From Edaphochlamys debaryana (taxonomy: Eukaryota > Chlorophyta > Chlorophyceae > Chlamydomonadales): a stretch of DNA of 64,000 nucleotides. The stretch is taken from NCBI GenBank assembly GCA_016858145.1, contig JAEHOE010000048.1, positions 186,001-250,000 on the forward strand, given 5' to 3'. Made by a program: the position numbers and the translations under genes. Below the pieces are notes generated by a model. That model was not told the DNA's origin and made no database searches. It worked only from the letters and a program-made list of their open reading frames with translations. Positions 48,066 to 60,385 of this stretch are shown here, piece by piece (the stretch's first letter is position 1; the number at the start of each line of letters is the position of its first letter).

Positions 48066-50036
48066 CCTGGAGTTGACCTGAATTCTGGTCTCTATCGTAT
48101 GGTATGTATAGCTCCTACAATTTGCGAAGCATTAGCTGTAGAGGCGAGCTTGATAATCCGTGAGTGTTCCTCAAACCGTTGACCGTGCAAACGTTGAGCT
48201 CAAGCTTTACGGGGGTTCTCATATGTACAATGAGTGTATAGAGCAGACGCGAAACATTATGGGCGTGCGGGTCGCGCTGCATCCCGGATGTTGCGCACGA
48301 CAGTGCGACAGTGCGTGCCTTTTAGGGCGGGAAGGCGGGATCTCGTGCCAGCCAATGCGCCGCAGTGGGCGCGTTGTGCTCAGGAGGCCCGCCCAACGGT
48401 GTCCGCCGCGCTGCCCACATCAGTCCTTGCTCCCTTGCCCTGCTACCCGACCCCTCACGGGATGGGGTCTGGCTGGGCCTTGCAAGGAGGTCCGAACTAC
48501 TATTTCCAGGCTCTGCGCCCCTGCCAGTCACCGCGGCACTACGCCCCGTTGTCTATAATAACCCCTCTGAACCTGCCGCAATGCAACCGTTCAATCCTGA
48601 CGCACACAAACATGTCAGTTGAGGCGTGTTGGGAGGTGTTGGGGGCGCATGCAGGGTGTGGGGAGCCGCGGGCGAATGTTGTGGTCACACGGACAAGGGT
48701 GACGCAGGCACACACGCACGCAAACACGGGCTACGCGCCGGGGGCTCAGCCCAAAAATGTGGGTTCCTTTTGGCAGCAATGCCCACGTGTTCTTGGGCAT
48801 ATCTGAGTCCTTGGTGTGCCCCGACTCTGCCCTTAACGGAACGTGCGGGTTGGGTCAACAATTGTAACATCTGTCTGTCTGCATCAGCCGTGAACTCCCA
48901 AACAGGCCGCAGGCCAGACCTGGCCAAAGGGACGCGCGTCCAGTGAAGCATTAGCAGGGTCAGCCAAATTCAGCCCTGCCCGAGAGCACTGTCTGCGGCA
49001 GGCATCTACGGAGCGCCCAATAACCCCAGGCAGTGTACGCCGCTACAATGCTTGAAGGGCATCGCAGGCCTCTGCAGGCACCTAGAAGGGCTGCACACGG
49101 CGCACCTCCGCTCGCGACAACTGTCCACTGGGCCGGCGGATCAGGAGTGCCCTGGCTCGAGGTTGGCACAACCAGGCACAGCCCTCATCGGGCCTAGTAG
49201 GTGGCGTTCTCGCTCAACACCTCCCCTTCTGGAGGCGGTTCCTGCTGTAACCACCGCATCCTCATCAGGCCTAGCAGCCGCCCCTAGCCGCCCGTAGCCC
49301 TGTGTACTCGCCGCCCCACAGCCGAGCCAGTCCGGTCAAGTCCGCGGCAACGCGCTTACGGCCGCAGCCGATCATCCTCAGGTATCCGCGTGTCTCCGGT
49401 CCCAAGGTCGACCCAGTTCCGTCGAGTCCGCGGCCAACTGCCACCCATGCAAAGGGCGGCCTCTGCGCAGGCCAATTCTTGCTGCTCCGTTTCGCAAGGC
49501 TGACAGCAGCGCCGGCCGGAAACCCAGGCGGGCTCAGGACCAGTGCCAGACCAGTGCCCAGGCCGACGTCTGTGCCGACGTACGGTTCACGGTCCGCACC
49601 GCCCTCCAGAGTTCATTCTGCACCATGAATTGCTATATTTTACGGTGAGCAGCCCAGGGACGATAGAGGCGTCCGCCGCGAAGGACCCAGACCAATAAGC
49701 CGAAACGCGTGGATCTGATGGTGAAGTACCTGACATCACCTAACTCACACAGCTTTGCATTCCCTATGTAAAACGAACACTTACGCTTCAGAAAGTAAGC
49801 CGAGGCCACTCGGAATCCCTCGTGAGCTTCCATGTGAGCTGCAGTAATACTCCGCCGCGAAGTCCGTCCTCAACACCGCGCACGGCCCCGGAGCAGGCAC
49901 ATTGCTGGAGCGTAGAAGAAGATATATACGCAGCTCTTGCCACAATAAAGGAAGGTGAACGCGGTGACCGCGAAATTCCCAGGAGCGCCGAACTCCGCCG
50001 CGCCGCGGCGGGAAGGCGGCCAGGCCACTGGTTGCT
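48066..50036. other. Divergent intergenic region between SGNH and FMO-like genes
   Basis: The flanking genes point away from each other, so this about 2-kb stretch should carry both promoters. A weak minus-strand TATACATA lies near 48103-48110, about 40 bases before the SGNH ATG. A plus-strand TATATA lies at 49923-49928. Open frames in between show no domains. Confidence 0.45.
49923..49928 (+). promoter_or_regulatory. TATA-like element upstream of the FMO-like gene
   Basis: TATATA within GATATATACG, about 110 bases upstream of the ATG at 50037, in otherwise GC-rich sequence. The distance fits a TATA box with a short 5' UTR. Confidence 0.4.
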
Positions 50037-53000
50037 ATGTTTGACGTCGTGATCCTTGGCTGTGGACGCCCGGGTGTGGAGGCGCTGCGCTCGTGCACCG
50101 AATCCGCGCTCAGCGCTCTCTTTCTGGAGCACCCGTGCTTTGGCTCTGATGTCGACCGACAAGATGAGCGTCCCAGCGAGCTAGAGGGTAAGGAGCAGCC
50201 ACATTGCGTGGGTGGCTTTGGGCGCCTGTTCATCTGCACCAACCTGCGAATATCGACGCGGCACCGCGCAGGCCGGCCGGAGCGTATCAACAAGCACACA
50301 TGGGAGAGTGCACCTCTTCAGGTGAGCTGGGGCGTGAAGTGGCATGCATCCGTTCTGGGCGAACGTCGTTATTGCTGCCAGGGGAAGGGGCTGCCGAGTC
50401 GCGTGCTGGACGGGAGTCCAATCCCACCACCTCCCGGTGGCCGCAAGAGCGCACAGGGGCCCAACCGGGGCGGCGCACCACGAGGGGTAGGGGCAGGGGT
50501 GGACACCTCGGGGTGGGTCGGGGCCCACGTGGTCCTGGGTCTCACGGCCTCAACGATTGAGTGCCACGCTGCCCACGCTGCACACAGGGTGTGCCCGGAA
50601 CCCCGGGCCAGTCCGGGCACCGTACCGACTGCCGTGTCACCCGGCTCGCCCGCGTGGCACAGCCGGGGAGCAACTGGCGCATCAACTTCCTGGATCCCGC
50701 TGCCGGCTCAGAGACCTCAGTCCAGGCAGCCTGGGTGATCCTCGCTGGCGATGGCGGCTTCGAGGCCCTCCGCACCATGGTCTCAGCCGAAAGTGCCGAG
50801 GCCGTGTGCAGGCGCCTCCTGCCAGCCACGGTGAGCCAAGGGAGGCAGCCCCATGAGGGCGAGTCCCCTTCGTCGAATAGCGGTCTTGTCTGTGTGCGGA
50901 GCTGCTTGTGAAGCCAGGGAGTCCCCTGAGCTGTCAGTACCAGACACTGGGGCCAACAAAATGTTACCGCTGGACTCAAAACCTTCGTGTTTTCAACCCC
51001 CGTCCATCTTCACCAGGTGCCTGTCCCCGAGGGCTGCAGCCTCATGCACGCCACCGCTGCGACGCCGGCAGACATTAGCGGGGCTGCCGGCGTGACTGTA
51101 TTCGGCGACGGTGGGTTGACCCTTTGCAATCGGCTACCTTGCGCTCATAACGGTTGCGAAGCCCCCCTGCATCAGCGGAGCGCTTCGCAGAGCCCAGTTT
51201 GCAGCTGGCTTCCGTTATCCTTCATTGCTATGCGCGCGGCCAAATGCATGCACAGATCGTGGGGTACGGGCTGCTTGTGCGAAGTGTACGATACGCAAGG
51301 GCTGACGGCCTGCTCCTCCCCGCCCTTGACCTGCTCCAGGCGGTGCTGCCTTGGACAGCGCTGCGGCGGCGGCGCTACGGCTCAACGGCCGGAGCGTGCG
51401 GCTAGTGCTGGCGTCACCAGTAAGATCTCAGGGCGCGCAGCAGCAACACGGGTTCACAGTCGACAAAGGCCCGGGCCTTAAGTTTGCAGCCCTGTCCCCC
51501 CTGGCCAACCCCCGCACCCAACCTACCAAACCGCCTCCCCGTCTGCCTATGCTCCGCAGCCCGGCTCGCCTTCGGCCGCCGCCCCTCGCATCATCGATGG
51601 GGCCCACCTGCTAGACGCCGCCCGCGACCGCGCGCTCCGCACCGCCCTGCAGCCGCACCCCTCCCTGCCGCCGCCGGGCGCCGTGGGACGCGCGCTGCGC
51701 GCCCCCACCAAGCGCCGCTTCTGGGGCAACCTGCGGGACCGAGTGGCGGAGGCGGTGGGCGGCGGCGCCGACCGACAACGCCGCGCCGCTGCCACGGCTT
51801 CAACCGTGGCCAACGCCGACGCCGGCCTCGCCCCCGCCGCCCAGGGCGGTGTGCGCCAGGGCGGTGCACCACAGGCCCCTGTGCACGGGGACGCGGCAGA
51901 GCGGGAACCGGCAGTGGGGCCGGGCGCAAGGCACCTGGTGCTGTGGGCGCCAAGCCCCGCGGACCCCCGCGTGTGGCCCTTCCTGGGCCCCGAGCTGAGG
52001 GCGGCGCTGACGGGCGCACCAGCGGGTGCTCTGGCGGCTGACGGCGAGGCCGGGGCCCGTGGGCCCGAGCTGGTGCTGTACCGGGGGGTGGTGCACCCCA
52101 GCGTCCCGGGCTTGGCCTTCGTGGGCTGCACGGTGGGTGCCTGCGGGCAGGGGCAGAGAACCGGGTGCTGAAGCGATGGAGTACGGGTTGCTTGTTATGC
52201 CATGCACCCTTGTGCCATGCAACCGGATCGCAGGGGGGCCTCGGTGCTTGCTAAACCGTAACTGATGTGTATGGGCGTTGCCTTCACCATGCTCCCGCCC
52301 GCAGGCGCACGTGGGCAGCAGCACGGGTCTGATGCAGATGCAGGCGCGGTGGGCGGCGGCGCTAGCCTCCGGTGCGCTGTCCCTGCCCCCGCCGGCCGCC
52401 GTGGCCGCTGACCTCGAGCGGCAGAGGGCCTGGCGGGCCGCCGCCCTGACCTCGCCCCTGCGGCAGAGCCGCACGACGGAGTCATACGAGGTACGGCAGA
52501 TCATGGCGGATCTCTCCGCCAATGCGGGGCCGCAGAGCAAGGGCTCCGCCTCCAAGCTGAGGCACAGGGCTTTCCACCACGAGTCGGGCGCGGAGGGCGC
52601 TGGCGCAGGCCTGGGCGCCTGCTCCTCCTCGAGCCCCTTTGTCACCTCCGGTCAGCCCGGACCCGCCACCCCGCCCGCTTCCAGCCCGCTCGTCCGCTGG
52701 CCCGACCCCAGCGGCGCCTCTTCGGCCTCCCTGGCGTCCGGCGGCGGCGCCGGTGTGCTCCGCCGCCTGGGCTCCCGCCTCTTCGGCGGCGCCGGCGGCG
52801 GCAGCAGCACCTCATCGCAGCGCCACATGCCAGGCTTCCATACCAGCACGCAGCCCTCCCCGGTCCCCGCGCTCTCGCGCCCGTCCCAGCCGCCCCCGTC
52901 TTCCTCGCAACCCGGCTCCGCGCCGCTGTCACAGCACAGTCAGGAGCACTCCCCCGACGTCCGGCCCAAGCAGCCCCGCCGCCGGCCGCCGCCGCGCCAC

Positions 53001-56000
53001 GCCTCGGTCCCCGTCCTGGGCCACATCAGCAGCCTGTTCAGCAGGGAGTCGGGGCCCATGGCCTCTGCCCTGACGCCCTCGTCCATGCAAAGCGAGAGCG
53101 GCCGAAGCAGCGGGCACACGGCGGCGGCCCACGCTGCCGCCGCCGCCGCCGGCTCTCTGTCGCCGTCGCCCATGCCGAGCGCTCCCCGCTCCGCCACAAA
53201 CACGCGTCGGTCCATCTTTGGGATGCGCTCGCGCCGCGCCACCACCACTGCGTCTGGGCGCACGGAGGAGGGCTGCGTCGACGCAGTGGGTGGAGGCGGC
53301 GGCGGGGGCTTCGGTGCTGGACGCGCCAGCCCGACGATCCCCCCCAGCTTCCTCAGCGGCGTGATGCCGCCGCGCACGTCATCGTGTGGCGTCTCCGAGT
53401 ACGGCGGGCCGTCGTACGAGAGTGCCGTACTGCCGACCACCCATCACAGGATCAGTGGTACGACCTTTGCGTACGGCAACAGCAGCAACACGTCGCCGCT
53501 GCCGTGCGTGTCATCCCGCGACGCCCCTCGCGTGGGGCAGCGGTCGCCGCAGCCGCCCTCCCCTCTGCAGCGCGGGGCGGGGCAGGAGGCGCTGAGGCGG
53601 CTCTCCGACACCACGGGCATCGAGCTTCAGGTGAGCCACAGGTCGTCAACCCTCTGGCCAGGGCAGTTGTGAAGGCTGGGGCTCCCTGCGTCTCATCGGC
53701 GCGCGTCAGTACTTGCGCGGCGGCCCCGCTGCCAACGCAACACGATCCGGGTCGCCCCCCAGACCCACATGCGGGCTCCACGCCCCCTATACCAATCGCT
53801 GTGTGCCCCTCCTTGACCACAAGTAGCGCCGCCAACGAACGCACCGACCCCCGTGTCCCCGCCCCTCCGCAGGTCCTGATGGACTTGGCCCTGGACGACA
53901 GCGCGCCCCTGCCCATGGCCCACAACGGCATCATCTGCAGCCCCCGCCGCAGCATCACAATGATGGCCCCCGCCAGCCCCAGCATGGCCGCCGCCGCCGC
54001 CGCCGCCACCGCCGCCGCCACGCGTTCCCACGGCGGCGGCAGGAGCCGCGGCGACGCCAGCTGCCGCAGCCCCATGCCTGAACGCCCTTCCCCAGCGGGC
54101 ACGATTGCCGGTGCCTCCCCAACCGGAACAACGCAGGGCATGGGTGTGCCCAGCCCCGTAACTCCCGCCGTCGCCACACCCGACGCTGCCACCCCTCCTC
54201 CGCCCACCACCGCCGCTACCGAGGGCGCCACCCCCACTGGCCAAAGCGAACCTTTGCCCGTCCTCCGCATCCTGCCCTTCCAGCCCCCCGCCCCGGGCCT
54301 CCAGCCTGCCGCCGCCGCAGACCCCGCCGTTGCCGGCAGCAGCCCCCCGGCCTCCGACGGCCTCATCCGCCGCCCCTCCCTGCCCAAGGAACAGGCCCAG
54401 CCGCTACGCCGGCCCCCGCGCCGCTGCACCACCTACGACGCGTCGGCCGTGGCGGCCGCGGCCGCGGGCGGCGGGCGGCCGAGGGTGAGCCCCGGGTCCG
54501 GCCGCGTGGGCCTGGGCCCCGTGCTGTCCCGCCTCGCCGCGCCTCGGTCGCCCCAGTGGGCGGGCCTGGGCCGGCCGTCCACCCCCACCTTCAACCACAT
54601 GGGCGCAGCCGACGGCTTCGAGAGCGCCTCCTGGGGGGGGAGCATGTACGGCACGGGCAACGGCGGCATGGCCGGGGGCATGGCCAGCCCCAGCGTGTCC
54701 CGCGTCTCCGACAGCGGCGGCGGCGGCGGCGCGGTGGCGGCGCTGCGGTCCCAGCTGGCCATGCTGCGCACGCACCTCGCCAACCCCACGCTCGTGCCCT
54801 TCCCGTCCGTCGCGGACACGCCTGCGTCACCTTTCGCCGCCGGGCCCGAGGCGGGCCCGCTGTCTGGTGCGTCCTCCCTCGCAATCCTCTCCAACGACCA
54901 ACTGATCGCGGCGGCGCCCGGCCTGGCGGCCCCGCAGGTTGGCGGCTCTGCCGCCGCCGCCGCCGCCGCCGCCGCAGGCTCGCTGCCGTCGCCGACGGGC
55001 TCCGAGCGCCTGTCTGCGCCTACCTCCGGCGCCGCCGCCACCATTGCGGCGCTGCGTGCGCGCCTGGCCGCCGCCGCGCCGTCGTGGCTTGACAGCAGCA
55101 AGTTGTCCCCCGCGGCCGCTGCCGCCGGCGCCCAGCCCTCCCTGCCCTCGCAGACCTCGCAGCTCCTGAGGTCCGGGCTCTCCACCCATATCCGCGGCCG
55201 CACGCCCACTGCGGGTCAGCTGTCTGCCGGCCTCGAGCCCATATGCGAGCAGCTTCACGAGCAAGAGACGGCCAAGAACTCCTCGGGACGGGTCCGAAGG
55301 CTGCCCCGCCGCAGCGCCACCGCCTCCGTCCTCGTGCACCCCTCGCCCTCAGCCGCGCCGCCGGCGCTCCCGGCGGCCGCAAGCGTGGTTTCCAGCACGG
55401 ACGCGCCCGCTCTCAGCATCGTGACGCTCGTCTCCCAGAAGGTGCAGCCGCGTATTCGGTCCGTTTCCAGGCCGGGATCCACGTCCGGGCCCTCGTCCGG
55501 TCCGTTGTCCGGACTCCGGACGAGCACCGGACCTGCCGTACCGGCGGCCGCCGCACGTGCTGCGCTGCAGCAGGCCATGGCCGCCACTGCGCCGTTCGGC
55601 TCCTCGCGGCGCATCGCCTGCAGCTCGCAGCCCGGGTCTCCGCTAGCGCTAGCCGGTTCAGGGGGTGCGTCGCCCGCGTTGTTTGACGCTGGGCCCAACA
55701 GCGGCGGCAGGCTCTCGTCCCCGGTGAAGCCGCAGCTGCCCAGTCCCTTGCGTGCCACTGGCTCGCCCCTGGCCCGCACCACCATTGGCTACTCGGTCTT
55801 TGGCCAGGCAGCCTCCGGCAGATTGGGCTCCGGCGTCTTCAGCGAGAACTGCGGCAGCCCCGCCGCCAGCAGCGGTGGAGCGACTACGGGGGGAGGCGCG
55901 GGACCAGACTTCTCATACGCCAACGGAGCGGCGCTGATGTCCGTCGCGGCTCTGGCGCAGGCCGGGGCCTCCCGGAACAGCGCTGGCCCGGGCAGCACGG

Positions 56001-58952
56001 GCACTCTGAATACGAGCGACCTGTTCTCTCCGAGGCACCGCGCTGCGGCGCTCAGCAGCAACGGCGGCGGTGGCGGCGGCGGCAGCAGCGGCGGCGCGGC
56101 GGCCGGCCGCAAGCCGCCCCGCCGCCGCATCTCCCTGGCCAACCTGCTCGGGTCTGTCATGGGCTCCGGCGGCGGCGCACACAGCAGCAGCGACGCCAAC
56201 AACAGCAATAACGCCAACGCGGCGGCGCCGTCAGGCGCGCTGGGCGGCATCCTAGGCGACGCCGCCGCCGCCGCGGCCATTCCGTACAGGCACCGCATGG
56301 GTGCCGCCAACAGCAGCGGCGGGTCCGGGCGGCCCGCGCCAATCCCGCGCCAAGCCAGCGGCGAGCGCAGCTCTTCTAGCCACTACACCGAAGCCTTGAC
56401 GGCCGCACGCCTGGCGCTCCAACAGGAGCCGCCGAGCTTCGGCCGCCGCTCGTCACCATCGTGGGTTGAGCCCCCGGCCGCTCCGTCGCCCACCGCCGCA
56501 GCCTCCGCCGTGCCCTTCGTGCCCATCTGGGAGGCCTCTGCCGCCACAGCCGCCGCCTCCGCTGCAGGCCCCGGCGCTTTCGGCACCAGCGGCGGTCCCA
56601 ACGCCGGCCCCTGCTCCGACAGCGAGGGCCCCGGCTCCGCCTACGCCAGCCGCGGCTCGCGCCAGCACACCACGCCGCTCGAGTCGTCCCCGGCGCCGCC
56701 GTCGGCAGCCGTGAACCGCACCAGCTCCAACGCCTTCAACACTCTCAAGGGCCGTGGCACCAACAGCCAGGATGGCCGTGGCTCCACTTCCTCGGCCGGC
56801 GGCGAGAGCGGCTCCCTGCTCCCCCTCGACCTCATCCTCACGCTGCGCCAGAGCCACATGTATGCGGGGGGCCAAGCCTCGGGCGCGCTTACCTCCGCCG
56901 GCCCAAGCTCCGCAGCGTACCCGGCCTCCCTCCTGCCCCGGCTCTCTGGCCCACACGACTCGGGCCCCGGCAACTCACTCTCACTCTTCCCTGGAGCGCA
57001 CAACCTGACCTTCATCCCTGCGCCAATCGCGGAGGAGCCGTCGAAGGACATTGACGGGATGCTGGCTGAGGAGCTGGGGCAGCACCAGGGGGCAGTGGCA
57101 GAGGGGCCGTTCGGGCCGCTGCGGCCCCTGTCGCCGCCCCTGTCTCCCTGCATGACCACGCGTGTTCCCTCCGCCCCTGGGCTAAGCAACGTGTTGCTGC
57201 CGCCCTGGGCCTCGCCGCTGGCGTCGCCGCTAGCGTCGCCGCCCCGGCGGCCGCCGCCGCCGCCCCAGGCATGGGTCCCGGGCATGCCCATCCCCGCGGG
57301 TCTGCGTGTGCCCGGAGCGGCCTTTGCTCGCAAGTGCGACAGCCTGCCTCGCGGCTTCAGCGGCGGCAGGGGCACCGGCAGGGGCAGCGGCAGCGGCGGC
57401 AAGGCAAGCGGCAGCGGCAGCGGCGGCAGGGGCGCCGGGAGCGGAGGCCGGGGCGCCAGCGGAGGCAGTGGCGGCAGCGGAGGCAGCCTGGGCGCGTGCA
57501 CCATCAGCGACGGTAGGGTGGAGTACCGCCCGGCATGGACCGCTGGCGTCGGGCAGGGCAGCGCGGGCGCCAGTGGCGGCGAAGCGTACAGGTGTGTTGC
57601 GGGCTCTCTTTCTGTGGCGGTCAGGCCTTGAAGCTAGAGTCACTTGCTTGGCTGGGAGAAGAGTTGTGGGGAACGAGCGAGGTTGCAGCCTGCGGTGTAT
57701 GTCTCTCCTCGATCGATCTACACTCTCCTGGCGAGGCAATGCAACCTGACATAATCCCACTCAGCTCACACAACCCCCAAACCTCGCTGTGCAGGCGCGC
57801 TCAATCTGGCGGCGTCGACCTCTCCGCCTCGGGAGCCGCCATCACCCTCGCCTCGGGGGCTGCGCTCGGCACCGGCGGCGGCGGCGTGGGCACCAGCGGC
57901 GGCCGCGGGCCCCGCCTGTCCCACCCCAACTTCGCCTTCTCCTTCGACCTCAACGACGAGCTGTTGCAGGTAAGGCTGGCGCGAACCCGTGCAGAACGCT
58001 GCTGAAACTTGCCTTTCGTTCTGCCGTGCTAGGCCACAATGTAGGGCTTGTAATCAGCACCAGCACCTGCTGTAGCATATCAACCCTGCAAGCGCTTGAC
58101 ACGATGGTCCTTGTGCACCGTCGCAGGCTGCGCGCTGGTCCCAGCAGAGCCGCCGCGGCAGTACCGCCCAGCACGGCATCCCGGGACAGGAGTCGAGCTC
58201 CGGCGTCAACGCCCCCTCAGCCGCGGCCGGGGCGGCCGTGCTGCTGGGAGAGGGCCCGCCGCCCATCCTCTCGCGCCGAGTCAGCGGCAACGTCAGCCCC
58301 TTGTACGGCAGCCCTCAGGTGTACGGCATGGGCGGCGCCAGGAGCGGCAGCAACCTTGGGGTGGAGCGCTCGCCGCTCATGTCCCGGCGCGTGTCGGGGC
58401 TGTCGGGTGTGGACGTCGAGGTTACGGATTCTCCGGTCGCCGGGACCTCCCCCGGCCCGGGCGCGTCGCTCCTTATGGGAGGAGGAGCAGCAGGAGGGGG
58501 AGCGGGAGTGGGGCCCGCAGCAGGAGGCGGCGAGGCGAGCGGCGAGCTGGAGCGCCGGGGCCCGGCGTGGGCGGTTCGGCAGGCCAGCCAAGCTCGTCAG
58601 GATCAGCTCGTCACACAGGTGAGGCCCCTGGAGGGACAATCTTCCGACTTGGGCGGGTGTGAATTGCACTGGGAGGGGTTGCTAGGTGCGGACAGATTGG
58701 AGCCTTTGCAGTACTGTGGAGCACGGAATGGAAAGCCGAGCAGTGTGCAGGTTGCACTGCGCTGATCCGGAGCCCACGTGGGGCAGGAACCACGCGTCTG
58801 CTTTCATGGTCCCTGCTGGTCGCCGACGTCGGTGTGTGCCCCGATGTACGTGTGCACATGCGCAGGTGTCATCGTGGCTGCGGGATGCCCTGGCGAAGAA
58901 GGCGGAGCGTACGTCGGACCCGCGCGGGGCCTCGGCGGACGGGACGCCCTGA
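50037..58952 (+). CDS. Flavin-monooxygenase-like protein with long low-complexity C-terminal tail
   Basis: Ten phase-matched exons: 50037-50321, 50588-50830, 51017-51110, 51340-51419, 51560-52132, 52305-53630, 53873-57591, 57795-57969, 58127-58618, 58866-58952 (TGA); about 2,357 residues. Residues 1 to about 515 resemble FAD/NADPH monooxygenases: FAD-binding GCGRPG (8-13) in VVILGCGRPG, NADPH-binding GDGGAA (206-211) in VTVFGDGGAALD, and the late motif LYRGVVHPSVPGLAFVGC (about 407-424), followed by QARWAAALASG and LPPPAA. The last block closely parallels plant FMO-like proteins. FMOs are normally 450-550 residues. From about 515 to the end the sequence is Ala/Gly/Ser/Pro-rich and probably disordered, with many RRxS/T motifs. 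Exon 52305-53630 contains both the end of the FMO part and the start of the tail in one open frame, so the fusion does not depend on splice choice. Substrate unknown. Confidence 0.72.
53873..57591 (+). repeat. Low-complexity coding exon (poly-Ala/Gly/Ser) of the FMO-like gene
   Basis: A single 3.7-kb exon rich in GCC/GGC/AGC triplets, with repeated homopolymer runs (for example 53990-54020, 54946-54975, 56060-56100, 57360-57490). Triplet-repeat growth probably drives the length of the tail. Confidence 0.75.
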
Positions 58953-59683
58953 AAGCGAACAGAACATCAAGAGTGAACATGCTGGGTACCATGCAGAAGC
59001 CCGCGAGGGGGCTCGCCCCCAGAACCCCACAGAACTTGCTATTATACTGGAACCCAACAGCTGCAGACCACGTACGGCATGCATGTGGTCCGTACGGCGC
59101 ACGTGGTGCACGGGCGCCCCGCTGCGGCTGGCAAGCGGTGTCGTCACATACGCAGGTATTCATTGATGTGTGCTGGCTTATTTGCTTCTCCGGCTGCAGC
59201 GCGTGCAGCAGGTTGCTTCCCGTTGGGAACTGAACGGATTGGGTGCAGGTCTGCGCTATGAAGGCGTGTGGCTGTGTTGTGTAGCTTGAATAAGAGATGC
59301 TTCTGGTCAGGAATCCGCCGCAAGGCGGCTCCAGGGCTGCTGTCTGTGCCGTCCACTCTTGAGGCGCACCCTAGGTTATACGTCGAGAGGCCGGGCAGGG
59401 GCAGGTTGCTGTCAGTCATAAGCTTGAGGGAGAGCTGCGGCTGGGTAGGTTCGTGGGAACATCTAGCAGCGGGAGGACGGGGACACCGGGCAGGAGGTCA
59501 AGCAAAGCGCAGGCGCCAGGGCACACCTGGCAGGGTTTGGGTTTCATGTCCACCGGTATCCGGGGGAGCTGATCTGGTGGTAGTTGCAGGCTGGGGGGGC
59601 GGTGAAGGCTCTTCGTTGCAATGGCGAGTTCATCAATAAGCTAGTCATCAAGGGGAACGTTGTCCCTTTCCTAGAGAGAGACG

Positions 59684-59688
59684 TTACA
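59684..59688 (-). other. Candidate TGTAA polyadenylation signal (DUF4436-like gene)
   Basis: Minus-strand TGTAA about 700 bases past the stop at 60386. Assigned by position. Confidence 0.3.
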
Positions 59689-59845
59689 GAGCCTGATGGA
59701 TGGAGGGGGCCGAGTCTGGCCGAGTGCCCTCAAAAGTCCATGGATGCATAAGTTGAGTAGGCTTGAGGCTACTCATGAACCCAGGACCCAGTTCATACCA
59801 ATTTCCTATGCAGCCCTGAGTGGCCGGCCGTGAGCACAGTAACTA

Positions 59846-59850
59846 TGTAA
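59846..59850 (+). other. Candidate TGTAA polyadenylation signal (FMO-like gene)
   Basis: Plus-strand TGTAA about 890 bases past the stop at 58952. A second TGTAA is at 59921-59925. Assigned by position. Confidence 0.3.
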
Positions 59851-60385
59851 GATGAAGTCATGAAGATGCTGCCTAGCAGCGGCAGCCCCGAGTTCAGCCC
59901 AGCACACTGCCAGCCAATACTGTAACCATGCAACGTCATGGCGGGCTCAGCGTCAAGAATAGGCTCTAGATGTATCGAGACCAGGGGCAGCCACTGAGGG
60001 ACTACAGCTTATGCCCAATGTTATCCAGGTGGAAAGCCGGAAATGAAGGGGCCAACAGGGGTGTGTGTCCTCCAAGGTGCCAAGAATTACGTGCCATGCA
60101 ATGAACAATGCGGGCCCCACCTCCTGCGTATCCCGTGGCCATGGCACGGGTCCGTACGGCCGGTTGGGCAACACCCTGGGTATTCACACTGTGTCCATGT
60201 CAATCCATGAATGCAAAGTCCCCAAGAGGACACCGTGTTGCCGGCAAATGTCAGCTTGTGGATTGCAGTCTCAGATTTCCTTCAGGGTGCGTGTCACTAC
60301 AACAGCTTATGACATGGTCCAGTGAGAGCTACGGCATGCGTTGTCAAACGTCTTCGCCATGCGTACATGACCGCCTGGAGGCTCA

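Larger units (their letters stand above)
58953..60385. other. Convergent 3' region, FMO-like and DUF4436-like genes
   Basis: No supported exon. Candidate polyadenylation signals overlap head-on: a plus-strand TGTAA at 59846-59850 for the FMO-like gene lies beyond the minus-strand TGTAA at 59684-59688 for the opposing gene. The 3' UTRs may therefore overlap by about 160 bases. Confidence 0.4.

Noticed and set aside
50037..50187. Short first exon of the FMO-like gene ending at GAGG|GTAAGG (50187)
   Set aside because: It gives phase 1, incompatible with the phase 0 exon at 50588. The donor at 50322 (CTTCAG|GTGAGC) fits.
53384..53872. Start of the 1,415-codon open frame before 53873
   Set aside because: The phase-matched acceptor is at 53871-53872 and the preceding exon (52305-53630) is read in a different frame across 53384-53630, so this lead-in is intronic or a shadow.
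54433..57504. Several long minus-strand open frames opposite the FMO-like tail
   Set aside because: Antisense shadows of GCC/GGC-biased codons; repetitive, no domains, no splice consistency.
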